A DNA stretch of 64,000 nt. Origin: Ferribacterium limneticum. GTDB lineage: Bacteria > Pseudomonadota > Gammaproteobacteria > Burkholderiales > Rhodocyclaceae. Shown here piece by piece: positions 40,083-50,617 of this stretch. Where the stretch lies: assembly GCF_020510585.1 (NCBI RefSeq), contig NZ_CP075190.1, forward strand, positions 4,214,001 to 4,278,000, in the 5' to 3' direction. Under the pieces are notes generated by a model. That model searched no databases and was not told where the DNA came from. It saw nothing but the letters and a program-made list of their open reading frames with translations. Each line of letters starts with the position of its first letter. Positions within the stretch are counted from its first letter, which is position 1. Made by a program: the position numbers and the translations under genes.

Positions 40083-40301
40083 ATGCGCCGCTACCCCTTC
40101 TCTTTTGTCGCCCTGACCACCTTGGGCATTCTCTGCGCCATTCCCGGCGCGATCAGCCTGGCCGGCTTTGGTGCCAGCATTCATCCGGTACTCGACGACC
40201 CGATGGCCGGCCTGGCCTTCATCGTCTCGGCCATCGCCCTGATTGGCTCCGGCGCCTTTCCGCTGGTCATCGAGAAGCTCAAGGAAAACGAAGGCTCCTG
40301 A
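40083..40301 (+). CDS. Small two-helix membrane protein (72 aa)
   Basis: Unrecognised. Two hydrophobic helices (about residues 7-29 and 42-62) joined by a short loop and ending with a charged tail EKLKENEGS. Stands between the divergent MBL gene and the convergent YeeE gene. Called because it has normal codon use and clear membrane topology. Confidence 0.6.
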   Translation: MRRYPFSFVALTTLGILCAIPGAISLAGFGASIHPVLDDPMAGLAFIVSAIALIGSGAFPLVIEKLKENEGS

Positions 40302-40306
40302 GCAGT

Positions 40307-40344
40307 TTCAAGTTTTGGCCAAAATTCCGGTTGACCGTAGCAAA
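40307..40344 (+). repeat. Dispersed 36-bp repeat, copy 6
   Basis: TTCAAGTTTTGGCCAAAATT followed by CCGGTTGACCGTAGCAAA, in the 48-base convergent gap between the 72-aa gene and the YeeE/YedE gene. It is one base shorter than the 36-bp form. Confidence 0.88.
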
Positions 40345-40349
40345 GCCGC

Positions 40350-41453
40350 TCAGGCTTCGCGCATCAGCCGCCAGTACTGGAACTTGAGCGTCGCCGCCGC
40401 ACCGCCGACGATAGCCAGGAAGGTGACGATGGAACCGAGCGCCAGTGTCGAAAAGCCAGAGATTCCCTGGCCGACCGTACAGCCCATCGCCACCACACCG
40501 CCAAAACCCATCAGGGCAGCGCCAAGCAGGTGGCTGGCCGTATCTTCAACGCTGGCGAAACCTTCCCAGCGGAAATTGCCGCTCAGCAAGGCCCAGGTGC
40601 CGGAACCGGCAATGACACCAAGCACCGTGGCAATGGCGAAAGTTATCGTGCGGCTGGTGTCCGACCACAACATCAGCAATTCCAGCGTGTAAGCCTGCGG
40701 CGCCACGAAGGTCAGTGATTCCATGCGGCCGCTGTTGGTGGCCAGGAAGGCTTCTTCGAGCGTATCGGGATGTTCGGCCAGGTAGCCGATGTGGCCGCTG
40801 ATATACCACGCGGCGACGACGGCCAGCCCGGTGCCAAGACCGCCGAGCAGATTATCGAGCGTCCAGAAATCGCGATTGAGCAGACAGAAGGCGGTCAGGC
40901 CACCACCGATGGCGAGGACGGCCAGCGCAAACGCCGTCTTCGCCTCCAGGCCGGCGGCCGTGAGCAGGGCAGGAATGTCCTGTCCACCGGGAAAAATGAT
41001 CGCTGCCTTTTCCAGCACATTGACGCGAAACGCGCCGAACACGCCCCGCATGGTCATGTAGGCAACCAGACCGAGCACCAGGAAAACGACCAGCGATTTC
41101 AGGTTGCCAGCGCCGATGCGGATCAGCGTCTTCGAGCCGCAACCGGAGGCGAAGACCATGCCGATGCCGAAAGTCGCGCCGCCGACGATGTACGACAGCC
41201 AGGTGAAATTCGGTGTCCGGTAGATCGATTTGCCGAGGTCAATCAGCCCCGTCGCATGCAGCGCGCTGGCCCCCAGAATGGCGACGCCAATGGCCAGCAG
41301 CCACATGCGCATGCGGCTCCAGTCGCCCATATTGACGATGTCGGAGACCGCCCCCATGGTACAGAAATGGGTTTTCTGGCCGATGGCGCCGAACACGAAG
41401 GAAACGGCAAAGGCCAGCCAGAGAACGGTATTCGACAGGGCAGCAATTTCCAT
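40350..41453 (-). CDS. YeeE/YedE family (thiosulfate/sulfur) transporter
   Basis: 367 aa from ATG 41453, two bases after queC. About nine or ten hydrophobic segments arranged as two related halves, each with a conserved cysteine: FGAIGQKTHFCTMG and MVFASGCGSKTLIRIGAGN, with GCTVGQGISG near the C-terminus. Members import thiosulfate or sulfur equivalents. Longer readings run into queC. Confidence 0.82.
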   Translation of the reverse strand: MEIAALSNTVLWLAFAVSFVFGAIGQKTHFCTMGAVSDIVNMGDWSRMRMWLLAIGVAILGASALHATGLIDLGKSIYRTPNFTWLSYIVGGATFGIGMVFASGCGSKTLIRIGAGNLKSLVVFLVLGLVAYMTMRGVFGAFRVNVLEKAAIIFPGGQDIPALLTAAGLEAKTAFALAVLAIGGGLTAFCLLNRDFWTLDNLLGGLGTGLAVVAAWYISGHIGYLAEHPDTLEEAFLATNSGRMESLTFVAPQAYTLELLMLWSDTSRTITFAIATVLGVIAGSGTWALLSGNFRWEGFASVEDTASHLLGAALMGFGGVVAMGCTVGQGISGFSTLALGSIVTFLAIVGGAAATLKFQYWRLMREA

Positions 41454-41455
41454 GA

Positions 41456-42133
41456 TCAGGCTCGGTAAGGCGTGGGATCGGTCAGGCCGGCGGTAGCAAA
41501 GCCTTCGGCCCGCAGCCGGCAAGAATCACAGACACCGCAGGCCCTGCCGAGTTCATCGGCTTGGTAACAGGAAACGGTCAGCCCGTAATCGACGCCGAGT
41601 GCTGTGCCAGTGCGGATAATATCGGCCTTGGAAAGGTCGATCAGCGGCGCGTGGATACTCAGCTTATGCCCTTCGACACCGGACCTGGTGGCCAGATTGG
41701 CCATCTTCTCAAAAGCGGCAAGGTACTCAGGCCGGCAATCCGGGTAACCTGAATAATCGACCGCATTGATACCGACGAAAATATCGTCGCTGCCCAGCAC
41801 CTCGGCCCAGGCCAGGGCCAGCGACAGCATGATGGTGTTGCGCGCCGGCACGTAGGTGACGGGAATGCCCGGCTGGACGCCATCGACCGGCACATTGATG
41901 GTGCTATCGGTCAATGCCGAGCCGCCAAACTGGGCCAGAGCGAGGTTGAGCACCCGATGTTCGACGGCACCAAGGGCCTTGACGACCCGCTCGGCCGCCT
42001 GCAACTCGGCACAGTGGCGCTGGCCGTAATTGAACGACAGGCAATAACAGTCAAAACCCTGGCTGCGGGCAATGGCGAGGCAAGTGGCGGAATCGAGTCC
42101 ACCGGAAAGGAGAACGACGGCTGGCTTCATCAT
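41456..42133 (-). CDS. queC: 7-cyano-7-deazaguanine synthase QueC
   Basis: Converts 7-carboxy-7-deazaguanine to preQ0 in queuosine biosynthesis. 225 aa. PP-loop [13 protein letters not shown] and the C-terminal zinc-cysteine cluster [19 protein letters not shown] chose ATG 42133 (MMKPAVV); upstream readings lack family similarity. Its pathway partner queE lies 3 kb away on the same strand. Confidence 0.93.
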   Translation of the reverse strand: MMKPAVVLLSGGLDSATCLAIARSQGFDCYCLSFNYGQRHCAELQAAERVVKALGAVEHRVLNLALAQFGGSALTDSTINVPVDGVQPGIPVTYVPARNTIMLSLALAWAEVLGSDDIFVGINAVDYSGYPDCRPEYLAAFEKMANLATRSGVEGHKLSIHAPLIDLSKADIIRTGTALGVDYGLTVSCYQADELGRACGVCDSCRLRAEGFATAGLTDPTPYRA

Positions 42134-42278
42134 GGGGCGCGAATATACCTGAAAATTGGCCGCCTTTGACCCGGTATCTGCTTGTTCCTGCGCCACAATT
42201 TGCCGCATTGCGCCCCACGCTTGGAAATACGAATGTCGCGTTACCTGACCATGGCATCTGGCACCGCTTCCCGGGAAT

Positions 42279-44486
42279 CTAGATCACCCAGTCGTCGCAC
42301 ACCTCGGGCACTTCCCCGGACAATCCGTCGAGGGCTGCGTCGAAGTCGGCGAAGGACATCGGTTTGCCGAACAGGTAACCCTGAAACTGGCAACAACCGT
42401 GCTCGACCAGATAGTCGTGCTGAACGCTGGCCTCGACGCCTTCGGCCACTACGCCGAGGCGCAGCGTATTGCCCATGGCGATGATCGCCCGGACGATGGC
42501 GGCCGCATCGGGATTGTGTGTGATATCGCTGATGAAGGATCGATCGACCTTGAGTTGCTCGAAGGGGAAACGCTTCAGGTAGGCCAGCGAGGCGTAGCCA
42601 GTGCCGAAATCGTCAAGCGAAAAGCGCACGCCGGTTGCCCGCAGGGCCTGCATTTTGGCGACGGTTTCCTCAACGTTGTCGAGCAGCAGGCTTTCCGTCA
42701 GCTCCAGTTTAAGCAGGTGCGGATTTGCCCCATGGCGGGCCAGCGCATCGCCAACCTGCAGCACGAAATCGGCCTGGCGAAACTGCCGGGCACTGACGTT
42801 GACTGCCATCGACAGGCAGCTCGTCCGCGGATCGTCGGCCCAGCGGCGCAAGCCGGCGCACGCCCGGTCGAGAACCCATAGTCCGACCGCCACGATCAGC
42901 CCGGTCTCCTCGGCCAGCGGGATGAAATCACCCGGCGGCACCATCGGCTTGCCTGGCGGTTGCCAGCGGAGCAGGGCTTCGGCGCCGATCAGCCGGCGCT
43001 GGGTGTCGACCTGTGGCTGGACATGGAGCAATAGTTCATTACGGGCCAGCGCCCGACGCAAACCGGCCTCGAGCGCCGCCCGTTCGTCGAGCGCCGTCTG
43101 CATGGCATTGTCGAAAAAACGAATGGTGTTTCGCCCGGCATCCTTGGCCTTGTAGAGGGCAATATCGGATTGCTTGAGCAACACATCGGTGGATTTTTCC
43201 TGCCCCAGAAAGAGGCTGATGCCGATGCTTGCCGTGCGCACGTATTCGGCATCCTCGCCCAGCAAGTACGGCATGCCGAGTTCAGCGCGAATTTTCTCGG
43301 CGACCATTTCGGCCTGGATGCCGGCACCTTCGAGATCGCTGCCCAGTTCTTCGAGCATCACGACAAATTCGTCCCCGCCCTGACGAGCGGCCGTATCTCC
43401 CTCGCGGATGCAGGCCCCGAGACGCGTCGCCACCTCGACCAACAGGTAGTCGCCAACATCGTGGCCGAGCGTATCGTTCAAGGTCTTGAAATGATCGATG
43501 TCGATAATCAGCAAGGCACCGTACTTGCCGCTCCGTTTGCCGGCGGCACAGGCCTTGTTGATCCGGTTAAGGAGCAGACGGCGATTGGGCAGTCCGGTCA
43601 GCGGGTCGTAGAAAGCCAGGTTATGGATTTCCGATTCAGCCACTTTGAGGTTGCTGATGTCCGAAAAAGTACTGACGTAATGGGTGATCTTGCCTTGGCC
43701 ATCGCGCACGCCATTGATGGTCAGCCATTCCGGAAAAATTTCGCCATTTTTACGGCGATTCCAGATTTCGCCCTGCCAATGCCCGTTCCGTTCGAGTCCT
43801 TCCCACATGTCTTTGTAAAAAGCACTGTCCTGGCGTCCGGACTTGAGCAATCTGGGGGTCTGCCCGATTGCTTCGTCGGCGGAATAGCCGGTCAGTTCGG
43901 TGAATGCGGCATTGACCTGGAGGATGTGCTGGCTGGCATCGGTGACCAGAATCGCGGCCCGTGACTCGAAGGCGATCGCGGCAATGCGCAAGTCCTGCTC
44001 GAGCTTTCGCCGAACGGAGATATCTGAAGCAATGCCGAGATAGCCCTGGACGCGTCCCTGCATATCGCGCAAGGCGCTGACCGTCAGACTGACCGGAAGC
44101 CGGGAGCCATCCTTGCGGACCAGTGTCCAGTCGGCATCGTATTGCGCCTTGATTCCCAGGCGGGCAATGAATACGTCAAACCCTGCCGCGACCGGTCGTT
44201 GCAACTCGACCGTCAAGGCCTCAGCCCGACTGATCAGTTCATCGGCCAGATGGAAAATCATCGGCGTGACCCGATTCACCACGTCATCCGACGAGTAGCC
44301 AAGCAGCTTCTGGGCAGCCCTGTTGAAATAGACGATCAGGCCATCGGGATCGGTCAGGACGATTGCCCGGCCGGCATTTTCAAAGATCGCATGCTGAATC
44401 GCACACAGCTCAGGCGGACGCACAGCCAGGCCAGGAGCGAATTCGCTCGGACAGCATGGATGCTCAACCAGGTGGCCAGACGTCAT
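42279..44486 (-). CDS. PAS-PAS-GGDEF-EAL c-di-GMP protein
   Basis: Soluble, 735 aa from ATG 44486; a GTG at 44582 would add 32 residues. Two PAS domains (about 30-160 and 165-290), then a GGDEF domain with intact RQGGDEF at about 370-374, then an EAL domain with [19 protein letters not shown] and [13 protein letters not shown]. Both catalytic motifs look intact, so cyclase and phosphodiesterase activity are both possible. Membrane anchor absent. Confidence 0.88.
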   Translation of the reverse strand: MTSGHLVEHPCCPSEFAPGLAVRPPELCAIQHAIFENAGRAIVLTDPDGLIVYFNRAAQKLLGYSSDDVVNRVTPMIFHLADELISRAEALTVELQRPVAAGFDVFIARLGIKAQYDADWTLVRKDGSRLPVSLTVSALRDMQGRVQGYLGIASDISVRRKLEQDLRIAAIAFESRAAILVTDASQHILQVNAAFTELTGYSADEAIGQTPRLLKSGRQDSAFYKDMWEGLERNGHWQGEIWNRRKNGEIFPEWLTINGVRDGQGKITHYVSTFSDISNLKVAESEIHNLAFYDPLTGLPNRRLLLNRINKACAAGKRSGKYGALLIIDIDHFKTLNDTLGHDVGDYLLVEVATRLGACIREGDTAARQGGDEFVVMLEELGSDLEGAGIQAEMVAEKIRAELGMPYLLGEDAEYVRTASIGISLFLGQEKSTDVLLKQSDIALYKAKDAGRNTIRFFDNAMQTALDERAALEAGLRRALARNELLLHVQPQVDTQRRLIGAEALLRWQPPGKPMVPPGDFIPLAEETGLIVAVGLWVLDRACAGLRRWADDPRTSCLSMAVNVSARQFRQADFVLQVGDALARHGANPHLLKLELTESLLLDNVEETVAKMQALRATGVRFSLDDFGTGYASLAYLKRFPFEQLKVDRSFISDITHNPDAAAIVRAIIAMGNTLRLGVVAEGVEASVQHDYLVEHGCCQFQGYLFGKPMSFADFDAALDGLSGEVPEVCDDWVI

Positions 44487-44687
44487 GAGACACAAGCTTC
44501 CCAAGGGGCGGTTCCATCCTGCACGGCGTCGACAAGCGGGAATGCTGCCTGTCGACCATGGATCCTCCCAGAACCATGTCACCCCCGTAGATTGGTTTGA
44601 ATAGTCAGGGGCTCTGTAAGGGATTATGGCGAAAGAATACGCTCTTCAGCAAGCGCTAATACTGAAACGCCTTGTTCAGCGCAGCAG

Positions 44688-45050
44688 TCAATCGTGCGTC
44701 AGGTGGGAGAATTCACGCTCGGCCAGCGCCTCGTCGCCGAGATTGAGTTCGACCAGCCGCCGCAGATGGGTCACGCTGTCGAGATCGATGTCGCGGCACG
44801 AGAGGCCGTAGTAATTGGCCAGGTGATGGACGACGGTGGCTTCCATGCGGATGCTGGAGCCCGTCTGATCGAGTTGAATCTTGAGTGTGCAGTTGGTGCC
44901 GACCTTGATGAAGACGTTGGCATTGGGATGGATCAGCGCGCCTTTGAGCGAGAGATCGAGCACATCAACGACGTATTCGCCGTCGGGCAGGAAAAGGCTG
45001 GCTTCGGCCCGGAAAGAAATGCGGGAAAACTTGCGGCGATTACTTTCCAT
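44688..45050 (-). CDS. PilZ domain protein
   Basis: 120 aa, a single PilZ domain. The c-di-GMP binding motifs are visible: RRKFSR near the N-terminus and DLSLKGA about 25 residues on. It follows queE by 14 bases but functionally pairs with the c-di-GMP enzymes on either side. Confidence 0.85.
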   Translation of the reverse strand: MESNRRKFSRISFRAEASLFLPDGEYVVDVLDLSLKGALIHPNANVFIKVGTNCTLKIQLDQTGSSIRMEATVVHHLANYYGLSCRDIDLDSVTHLRRLVELNLGDEALAEREFSHLTHD

Positions 45051-45064
45051 GACCGTCTCCTCCT

Positions 45065-45703
45065 TTATTTTCCCTTCATGTTACCCCAAAGCAGCTTGTG
45101 CAGTTGCAGCTGGAAGCGCACGTTGAGGCCATCTTCGAGTATCCAGTCGGCCAGCGACTGGGGCTCGATGAGTCCGCCGGCCGGCGATAAAAGGACCGAA
45201 CAGAGACGGTCGAGCTGTCGGTCGCGCAAGACATCGCGCGCCCACTCGTAGTCGCCGCGCGAGGCGATGACAATCTTGATCTCGTCGCGTTGCTTGAGGA
45301 CGTCGAGATTGCTCCACAAGTTCCTGGCCGACTCGCCGGAGTCCGGCGCCTTGAGGTCCATGATCCGCGCCACGCGCGGGTCGACGCCAGTGACATCGAG
45401 CGCCCCTGAGGTCTCCAGCGAAACGTCGTAACCGGCGTCGCAGAGCGCCGTCAGCAACGGCAGGCAGTCCTTCTGCGACAGCGGCTCGCCGCCGGTGACG
45501 CAGATCTGGCGGGCCGGATATTTGCCGACTTCGGCCAGCACGGACTCAACCGTTGCCGGTTCGCCACCGCTAAAGCTGTAGGTCGTGTCGCACCAGGTGC
45601 AGCGCAAAGGGCAGCCGGTCAGGCGGACGAAAACGGTCGGCAGGCCGGCGCGCGACGCCTCGCCCTGCAGGGAGTAAAAAATTTCAGTGAGACGTAAAGC
45701 CAA
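45065..45703 (-). CDS. queE: 7-carboxy-7-deazaguanine synthase QueE
   Basis: Radical-SAM enzyme of queuosine biosynthesis, 212 aa. The iron-sulfur motif is TGCPLRCTWCDT, followed by VTGGEPLSQ and the SAM-binding segments SLETSGA and DLKAPDSGE. It starts at the base adjacent to the cpoB stop, extending the tol-pal-cpoB cluster as in many proteobacteria. Confidence 0.93.
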   Translation of the reverse strand: MALRLTEIFYSLQGEASRAGLPTVFVRLTGCPLRCTWCDTTYSFSGGEPATVESVLAEVGKYPARQICVTGGEPLSQKDCLPLLTALCDAGYDVSLETSGALDVTGVDPRVARIMDLKAPDSGESARNLWSNLDVLKQRDEIKIVIASRGDYEWARDVLRDRQLDRLCSVLLSPAGGLIEPQSLADWILEDGLNVRFQLQLHKLLWGNMKGK

Positions 45704-46444
45704 TTACTTCTTCTTCAGGCGATCGCGGGCCGTATCGGCAGCCGGGGTTCCCGGGTACTTGGTCATGACCGTTTCGAGCGAGCGCTTGACGCCCGTCGGG
45801 TTGCCCAGCTCCTGCTGGCAGGTGGCGATGGCCAGCCAGGCATCCGGCGCCTTGGCGCTGTCGGCGTACTTGGTGGTAACCACGCTCTGTGCCTCGATGG
45901 CGCGCTTGCAGTCGCGCTGGGCGTACCAGGCGTTGCCGAGCCAGTATTGAGCGTTGGGGGCCAGCGAGCTGGCCGGATATTTCTGCACGTAGGTGGTGAA
46001 ACCGGCGGCGGCATCCTTGTACTTGCCGGCCTTGAACTGGTTCAGGGCGGCTTCGTACTCCTGGCTTTCCTTGGCCGGGTCGGTGGCCGGTTTGGAATTT
46101 GGCCCGTTTTCCGGGTTGACCGTGGCATTCGCACTGTCGGCCGTTTCAAACTTGCGCAGGCGGGTATCGAGGTCGAGGTAGAAGTCCTGCTGGCGCTTCT
46201 TGGCCGTCTCGAGCTCGTAATTGAGCGTTTCGATCTGGCCGCGCAGGCGGGAAATCTCGTCGGCCTGGCGCTGGATCTGGCTGGCCAGATCCAGCTGGCC
46301 CTTAGCCTGCTGGTCGAATCGCGCCTCGGTCTTGATCCGCAGATCGGCAACCTGGCGACGCGCTTCTTCGTCGTCAAACACGCCGGCGTGGGCTTGAGCA
46401 GCCCCCAACGCGGCGATAAAAAGGGCGATTCGAACCGGGCGCAT
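45704..46444 (-). CDS. cpoB: Tol-Pal coordinator CpoB (YbgF)
   Basis: 246 aa periplasmic protein: signal peptide ending AHA, N-terminal trimerising coiled coil (about 25-95) and C-terminal tetratricopeptide repeats (about 125-245: YEAALNQFKAGKYKDAAAGF, SSLAPNAQYWLGNAWYAQ). The linker between them contains ATVNPENGPNSK, encoded by an antisense copy of the dispersed repeat. Couples outer-membrane constriction with peptidoglycan synthesis. Confidence 0.9.
   Translation of the reverse strand: MRPVRIALFIAALGAAQAHAGVFDDEEARRQVADLRIKTEARFDQQAKGQLDLASQIQRQADEISRLRGQIETLNYELETAKKRQQDFYLDLDTRLRKFETADSANATVNPENGPNSKPATDPAKESQEYEAALNQFKAGKYKDAAAGFTTYVQKYPASSLAPNAQYWLGNAWYAQRDCKRAIEAQSVVTTKYADSAKAPDAWLAIATCQQELGNPTGVKRSLETVMTKYPGTPAADTARDRLKKK
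46092..46127 (+). repeat. Dispersed 36-bp repeat, copy 7 (inside cpoB)
   Basis: TTGGAATTTGGCCCGTTTTC then CGGGTTGACCGTGGCA, antisense to cpoB. It encodes ATVNPENGPNSK, twelve residues, in the flexible linker between coiled coil and TPR domains. Shares 24 consecutive bases with the copy inside mdcH. Confidence 0.88.
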
Positions 46445-46449
46445 GATGC

Positions 46450-46995
46450 TTAGAACTCGCCGCGACCGTCGGCAGCCTTATACAGGATGTCGGCACGACG
46501 GTTCTGCGACCAGGCAGCTTCGTCATGACCGGCGTCCTTCGGCTTTTCTTCGCCGAGACTGACGGATTCGATCTGAGCTTCCGAAACGCCGAGCAGGGTC
46601 AGCGAACGCTTGACGGCTTCAGCCCGCTTCTGGCCGAGCGACAGGTTGTATTCGCGGCTGCCGCGTTCGTCGGTGTTGCCTTGCAGCAGTACCTTGAAGC
46701 CCTTGTTGGCGCTCAGGTACTTGGCGTGCGAAGCGACCAGATCCTTGTACTCGTCCTTGACTTCATACTTGTCGAGGTCGAAATAGATGCTGCGCTGGGC
46801 CAGCTTGCTCTTCGGGTCGGTCAGTTCGCGCGGCAGGCCGTTGGCGTCAACACCGCTGGCAGTCACTGAGGCGACGCCGGTAGAGGCACCGCTGCGCGAT
46901 TCAACCGGGGCACCGGCGGTATCTTCCGGCAGCGGGGTAGTCGAACAACCGACGAGAATGGCGGACAGCAGGGCGGGGATTAGCAGTTTTTTCAC
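46450..46995 (-). CDS. pal: Peptidoglycan-associated lipoprotein Pal
   Basis: 181 aa from GTG 46995, which has a good GGAGAA ribosome site. Lipobox LVGC at about residue 16 after a short signal. C-terminal OmpA-like domain (about 75-178) with QGNTDERGSREYNLSLGQKR, the peptidoglycan-binding motif. Anchors the outer membrane to the wall within the Tol-Pal system. Confidence 0.93.
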   Translation of the reverse strand: MKKLLIPALLSAILVGCSTTPLPEDTAGAPVESRSGASTGVASVTASGVDANGLPRELTDPKSKLAQRSIYFDLDKYEVKDEYKDLVASHAKYLSANKGFKVLLQGNTDERGSREYNLSLGQKRAEAVKRSLTLLGVSEAQIESVSLGEEKPKDAGHDEAAWSQNRRADILYKAADGRGEF

Positions 46996-47020
46996 AAAGT
47001 TCTCCGGATGGATGTGAGGA

Positions 47021-48307
47021 TTATTGATAGTAAGGGCCCCAGGCCGGTTCGCGCACATCACCCGCGGCGACCGTGAGACGTTGTTTGATCCTGCCATCGC
47101 TGGAGACAGCCGATAGTACGCCGCGACCGCCAACTTCAGTGGCGATCAGGATCATGCGGCTATTCGGGGCGAAACTCGGGGATTCGTCCTTGTTCGAATC
47201 GCTCACCACCTGGACCTGGCGACTGGCCAGATCCATCACGGCAAGCTGGAAGCGGCCTTCACGGCGGCTGATGAAAGCGAGGCTCTTGCCGTCCGGCGAC
47301 GGACGCGGCGAGACGTTGTAGCTCCCCTCGAAGGTGACGCGGCGGACATCACCGCCACTGGCTGCCATCTGGTAAACCTGTGGGCTGCCGCCGCGGTCAG
47401 AGGTGAAATAGATCGTGCCGCCATCGGCCGAATAGCGCGGCTCGGTGTCGATGCCCGACGACTGGGTCAGGCGCTGCAGGCCGCTGCCGTCGGCATTGAC
47501 CGAATAAAGCTGCGAGAAGCCGTCCTTCGACAAGACGACGGCCAGCTTGCGACCATCCGGCGACCAGCCCGGTGCCGAGTTGGAGCCCTTGAAATTGGCG
47601 ACGATGTGACGCTGGCCCGAAGCCAGCGAATGAACGTAGATGACCGGCTTCTTTTTCTCGAAGGAAACATAGGCCAGACGGCCGCCATCCGGCGACCAGA
47701 CCGGGGAAATGATCGGTTCGATCGAGGTCAGCGCGGTCGCCGCATTCTGGCCATCCGAATCGGCGATCTGCAGCAGGAACTGGCCGCGCGCCTTAACGAC
47801 GTAGGCGATACGCGTCGAGAAGACACCCTTTTCGCCGGTCAGCTTTTCGTAGATGAAATCGGCGATACGGTGGCCGGCGGCACGCAACTGGGCGTTGCTG
47901 GTAACGTAGGCGGCGCCACCGAGCGACACACCCTTTTGCGTGTCGTAGAGGCGGAAGCGGGCTTCCATGCGACCGTCGGCGCTGCGCGCGATGCTGCCGG
48001 CAGCCAGCGCGTCGGCGCCCTTGCTCTTCCAGTCAGCATGATTGATCGGGGCGTTTTCGTCGAAAGTCAGGTTGCTGTGATCGATCAGCTTGAACAGGCC
48101 GCTGCGCTCAAGATCGGAACGCACGGTCGACGTGATGACGCGGGAAGCGGTCGGGTCGCCGGGAAAATCGACTATCGTCACCGGAATCCGGTTGGCACCG
48201 GCGCCGGTAATCTCGATCGACAATTGGGCTTGGGCAAATCCTGCGGTCAACAGGAAAAAAGCCAGAAAAATGAAACGGAAAATTGGGGACATTGCATTCA
48301 TTTTCAT
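47021..48307 (-). CDS. tolB: Tol-Pal translocation protein TolB
   Basis: Periplasmic beta-propeller, 428 aa. Signal peptide to about residue 28 (ending AQA), N-terminal domain, then propeller blades with repeated SPDG/WSPDG motifs. The DNA encoding the signal peptide strongly resembles the dispersed repeat (48241-48276). An alternative start is the ATG five codons downstream. Confidence 0.93.
   Translation of the reverse strand: MKMNAMSPIFRFIFLAFFLLTAGFAQAQLSIEITGAGANRIPVTIVDFPGDPTASRVITSTVRSDLERSGLFKLIDHSNLTFDENAPINHADWKSKGADALAAGSIARSADGRMEARFRLYDTQKGVSLGGAAYVTSNAQLRAAGHRIADFIYEKLTGEKGVFSTRIAYVVKARGQFLLQIADSDGQNAATALTSIEPIISPVWSPDGGRLAYVSFEKKKPVIYVHSLASGQRHIVANFKGSNSAPGWSPDGRKLAVVLSKDGFSQLYSVNADGSGLQRLTQSSGIDTEPRYSADGGTIYFTSDRGGSPQVYQMAASGGDVRRVTFEGSYNVSPRPSPDGKSLAFISRREGRFQLAVMDLASRQVQVVSDSNKDESPSFAPNSRMILIATEVGGRGVLSAVSSDGRIKQRLTVAAGDVREPAWGPYYQ
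48241..48276 (-). repeat. Possible degenerate repeat copy in the tolB signal peptide
   Basis: The minus strand reads TTTCATTTTTCTGGC then TTTTTTCCTGTTGACCGCAG, close to the family pattern, but here in the sense orientation and read as [11 protein letters not shown]. Hydrophobic signal peptides are T-rich, so convergence by chance is a serious alternative. Confidence 0.35.
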
Positions 48308-48323
48308 AAGGGGTCGCGCGATT

Positions 48324-49109
48324 TTACTCTTCTAACGGCTTGTATTTGATTTCCAGTTCCCGCTTGAACAGCGACGGGTCGTCCGGCTTGGGCAACGGTG
48401 AGGATTTGCGGATGGCGCGCTCGATAGCGGTATCCAGCGCCGGATTGCCGCTCGATCGTTTCAGCTTGACGTCGAGGACTTCGCCGCCCGGCAACTGACT
48501 GACGTCGAAAACAGCTTCCGGATTACCCTGAATCGAAGGCGGCAAAACGATATTGCCGCGAATCTTGCCGCGAATCTTGCTCGCGTAATCGGCCAGTCCG
48601 CGTTTGTTCGACGACGCCCGCTGCTCAGCCTCGGCCGCCGCGGCATTGGCCAGTTGCTGGGTATTCGGGCGCGGCTTGAGGTCAGCCGTTTCACGCGACA
48701 GTTCCTTGCTGAAATCGAATTTGGGCGGCGGTTTGACCTCGGGCTTGGGTTCAGGCTTTTTCGGCTCGGGCTTGGGCGGCTCGGGTTTGGGCTCGGGCTT
48801 TTTCGGCTCCGGCTTCTTCTTTTCTTCCTTGACCACGATTTCCGGTTTTTTCAGCACCGGCTCGACCTTGGGTATCGGTTTCGGCGGTTCCGGTCTCACT
48901 ACCGGCTCGGGCGGTGGCGGAGGAGGCGGCACGTACTGCGCCGGCATCGGGCGCGGCGACCACAACTCGACCTCCATGACCTCCGGCTTGCTGCGTTTCC
49001 ATTGCACCCCGAAGAACAGAAAAGCGAGCAAGGCCACGTGCACCAGGATGGTGAACGCCAGCGCGTACTTCTTGCCGGGCTCTTCGGGCTTGTCGAGGAT
49101 CATTTCCAC
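48324..49109 (-). CDS. tolA: Tol-Pal energy transducer TolA
   Basis: 261 aa: one N-terminal membrane helix (about 15-35), a long Pro/Lys/Glu-rich spacer ([13 protein letters not shown] repeats, about 65-140) and a C-terminal TonB-like domain from about 175. Spans the periplasm from TolQR to Pal/TolB. The spacer is extended-proline type, unlike the alanine-rich helical spacer of E. coli TolA. Confidence 0.9.
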   Translation of the reverse strand: MEMILDKPEEPGKKYALAFTILVHVALLAFLFFGVQWKRSKPEVMEVELWSPRPMPAQYVPPPPPPPEPVVRPEPPKPIPKVEPVLKKPEIVVKEEKKKPEPKKPEPKPEPPKPEPKKPEPKPEVKPPPKFDFSKELSRETADLKPRPNTQQLANAAAAEAEQRASSNKRGLADYASKIRGKIRGNIVLPPSIQGNPEAVFDVSQLPGGEVLDVKLKRSSGNPALDTAIERAIRKSSPLPKPDDPSLFKRELEIKYKPLEE

Positions 49110-49517
49110 TTATTTGCTGGCGCTGGCAGTTTCCAGGCCGACTCTTTGGAACCCGGCGCGCTTGGCTTCGTCGAGCACTTCGATGACGTTCTTGTATTGG
49201 GTTTCCTTGGCGCCGGCAATCAGGATCGGGGTATTTTTGTCCGCATCATTCAGGGCCGTCAGTTGCGCCTTGAGATCCTTGATGCCCTTGAGCTTGGTTT
49301 CATCACCCTTGATGCTGAACAGCGACAGGCTGCCGTCGTCCTTGATCTGCACCTTGACGTACTTGTCCGGCTTCTGCGGCGCCGTTCCCGAGGCTGGCAG
49401 ATCGACCGAGCCAGTCGTCATCATCGGCGTCGCCACCATGAAGATGACGAGCAAGACGAGCATGACGTCGATGTAGGGAACGACGTTGATTTCGCTTTTT
49501 AGACGACGCTGGCGCAT
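49110..49517 (-). CDS. tolR: Tol-Pal proton channel subunit TolR
   Basis: 135 aa ExbD/TolR family. N-terminal membrane helix with the key aspartate in INVVPYIDVMLVLL and a periplasmic domain. Directly abuts tolA and is 3 bases after tolQ. Confidence 0.93.
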   Translation of the reverse strand: MRQRRLKSEINVVPYIDVMLVLLVIFMVATPMMTTGSVDLPASGTAPQKPDKYVKVQIKDDGSLSLFSIKGDETKLKGIKDLKAQLTALNDADKNTPILIAGAKETQYKNVIEVLDEAKRAGFQRVGLETASASK

Positions 49518-49520
49518 GGC

Positions 49521-50198
49521 TTAACGCATCTGCCTTTGCAGGATGTTGGAGAATTCTTCCATGAAACTCTCGTAACGCGTCGCCAGACGGTCGATATCAT
49601 GCGAAAAGCGGTTGTAGGCGAGCACGGCTGGAATCGCCGCGAACAGGCCGATGGCCGTGGCAACCAGCGCTTCGGCGATGCCCGGAGCAACCGAAGCCAG
49701 CGTAGCCTGACCAACATTCGACAGGCCGCGGAAGGCGTGCATGATGCCCCAGACGGTGCCGAACAGGCCGATGTACGGGCTGACCGAACCGACGGAAGCA
49801 AGGAAGGCGAGATGCGCTTCGAGCGAATCCATCTCGCGCTGGTAGGTGGCACGCATGGCACGGCGGGAACCGTCGACGATGTCCTTGGACTCGAGGTTCT
49901 TCTGGCCGCGCAGCTTGGTGAATTCGCGAAAGCCTGACTCGAAGATGCGCTCCATCGAACCGGCGTGGTGACGGTCATTGACCGCGCTGTTGAACAGGTT
50001 GTTGAGGTCGCCGCCGGACCAGAAATCGCGCTCGAACGTTTCGGTCTTGGTGCGCGCCTGCCTGACGGCAAACCACTTCATGAAAATGTAGTACCAGGAC
50101 ATGAACGAGACGCCGGCGAGCAAGGCCATGACGGCCTGGACGACCGCGCTGGCCTGGAGAATGAGGTGGAGGATGGAAAGATCCTGGGTGACGTTCAT
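49521..50198 (-). CDS. tolQ: Tol-Pal proton channel subunit TolQ
   Basis: 225 aa MotA/TolQ/ExbB family with three membrane helices and the conserved [13 protein letters not shown] and [20 protein letters not shown] regions. Start overlaps the ybgC stop (ATGA). Confidence 0.93.
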   Translation of the reverse strand: MNVTQDLSILHLILQASAVVQAVMALLAGVSFMSWYYIFMKWFAVRQARTKTETFERDFWSGGDLNNLFNSAVNDRHHAGSMERIFESGFREFTKLRGQKNLESKDIVDGSRRAMRATYQREMDSLEAHLAFLASVGSVSPYIGLFGTVWGIMHAFRGLSNVGQATLASVAPGIAEALVATAIGLFAAIPAVLAYNRFSHDIDRLATRYESFMEEFSNILQRQMR

Positions 50199-50617
50199 TT
50201 AAGCGCTTCCAGTTTGCTGTGCAGGAATTCGGGGATGGCGGAGGGCGTCATGGTGGCCATGTTGACGCAGGCGATTTCGACGGTGCCGGTGACCAGTTCA
50301 ACATCGCCGCGGCGGACATGCTGGCGGAAAACAACGCGGACGCGGGTCAGTTTTTCGACTTCAAGACCGACGATCAATTCGTCGTCGAGGCGCGCCGGCT
50401 TGAGGTATTCGCAGCTCGCCTTGCGGGCGACGAAACCGATGCCGGCTTCGGCGGCCAGCGCCGACTGGTCGTGGCCGGCAAAACGCATCCACTCGGTGCG
50501 GCAGCGTTCGAAGAATTTGAGGTAATTGGCGTAGTAAACAACACCGCCAGCATCCGTATCCTCGTAGTAAACGCGGACGGGAATGGTGAAGGCGTTGGAT
50601 TTCGGCTCGTATTTCAT
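50195..50617 (-). CDS. ybgC: Acyl-CoA thioesterase YbgC
   Basis: 140 aa hot-dog fold 4-hydroxybenzoyl-CoA-type thioesterase, with the active-site stretch [19 protein letters not shown]. First gene of the tol-pal cluster, as in most proteobacteria. Transcribed divergently from the diguanylate cyclase at 50744. Confidence 0.9.
   Translation of the reverse strand: MKYEPKSNAFTIPVRVYYEDTDAGGVVYYANYLKFFERCRTEWMRFAGHDQSALAAEAGIGFVARKASCEYLKPARLDDELIVGLEVEKLTRVRVVFRQHVRRGDVELVTGTVEIACVNMATMTPSAIPEFLHSKLEALK

Noticed and set aside
46996..47133. N-terminal extension of pal
   Set aside because: It overlaps tolB and hides the lipoprotein signal; GTG 46995 has a good ribosome site and a lipobox.
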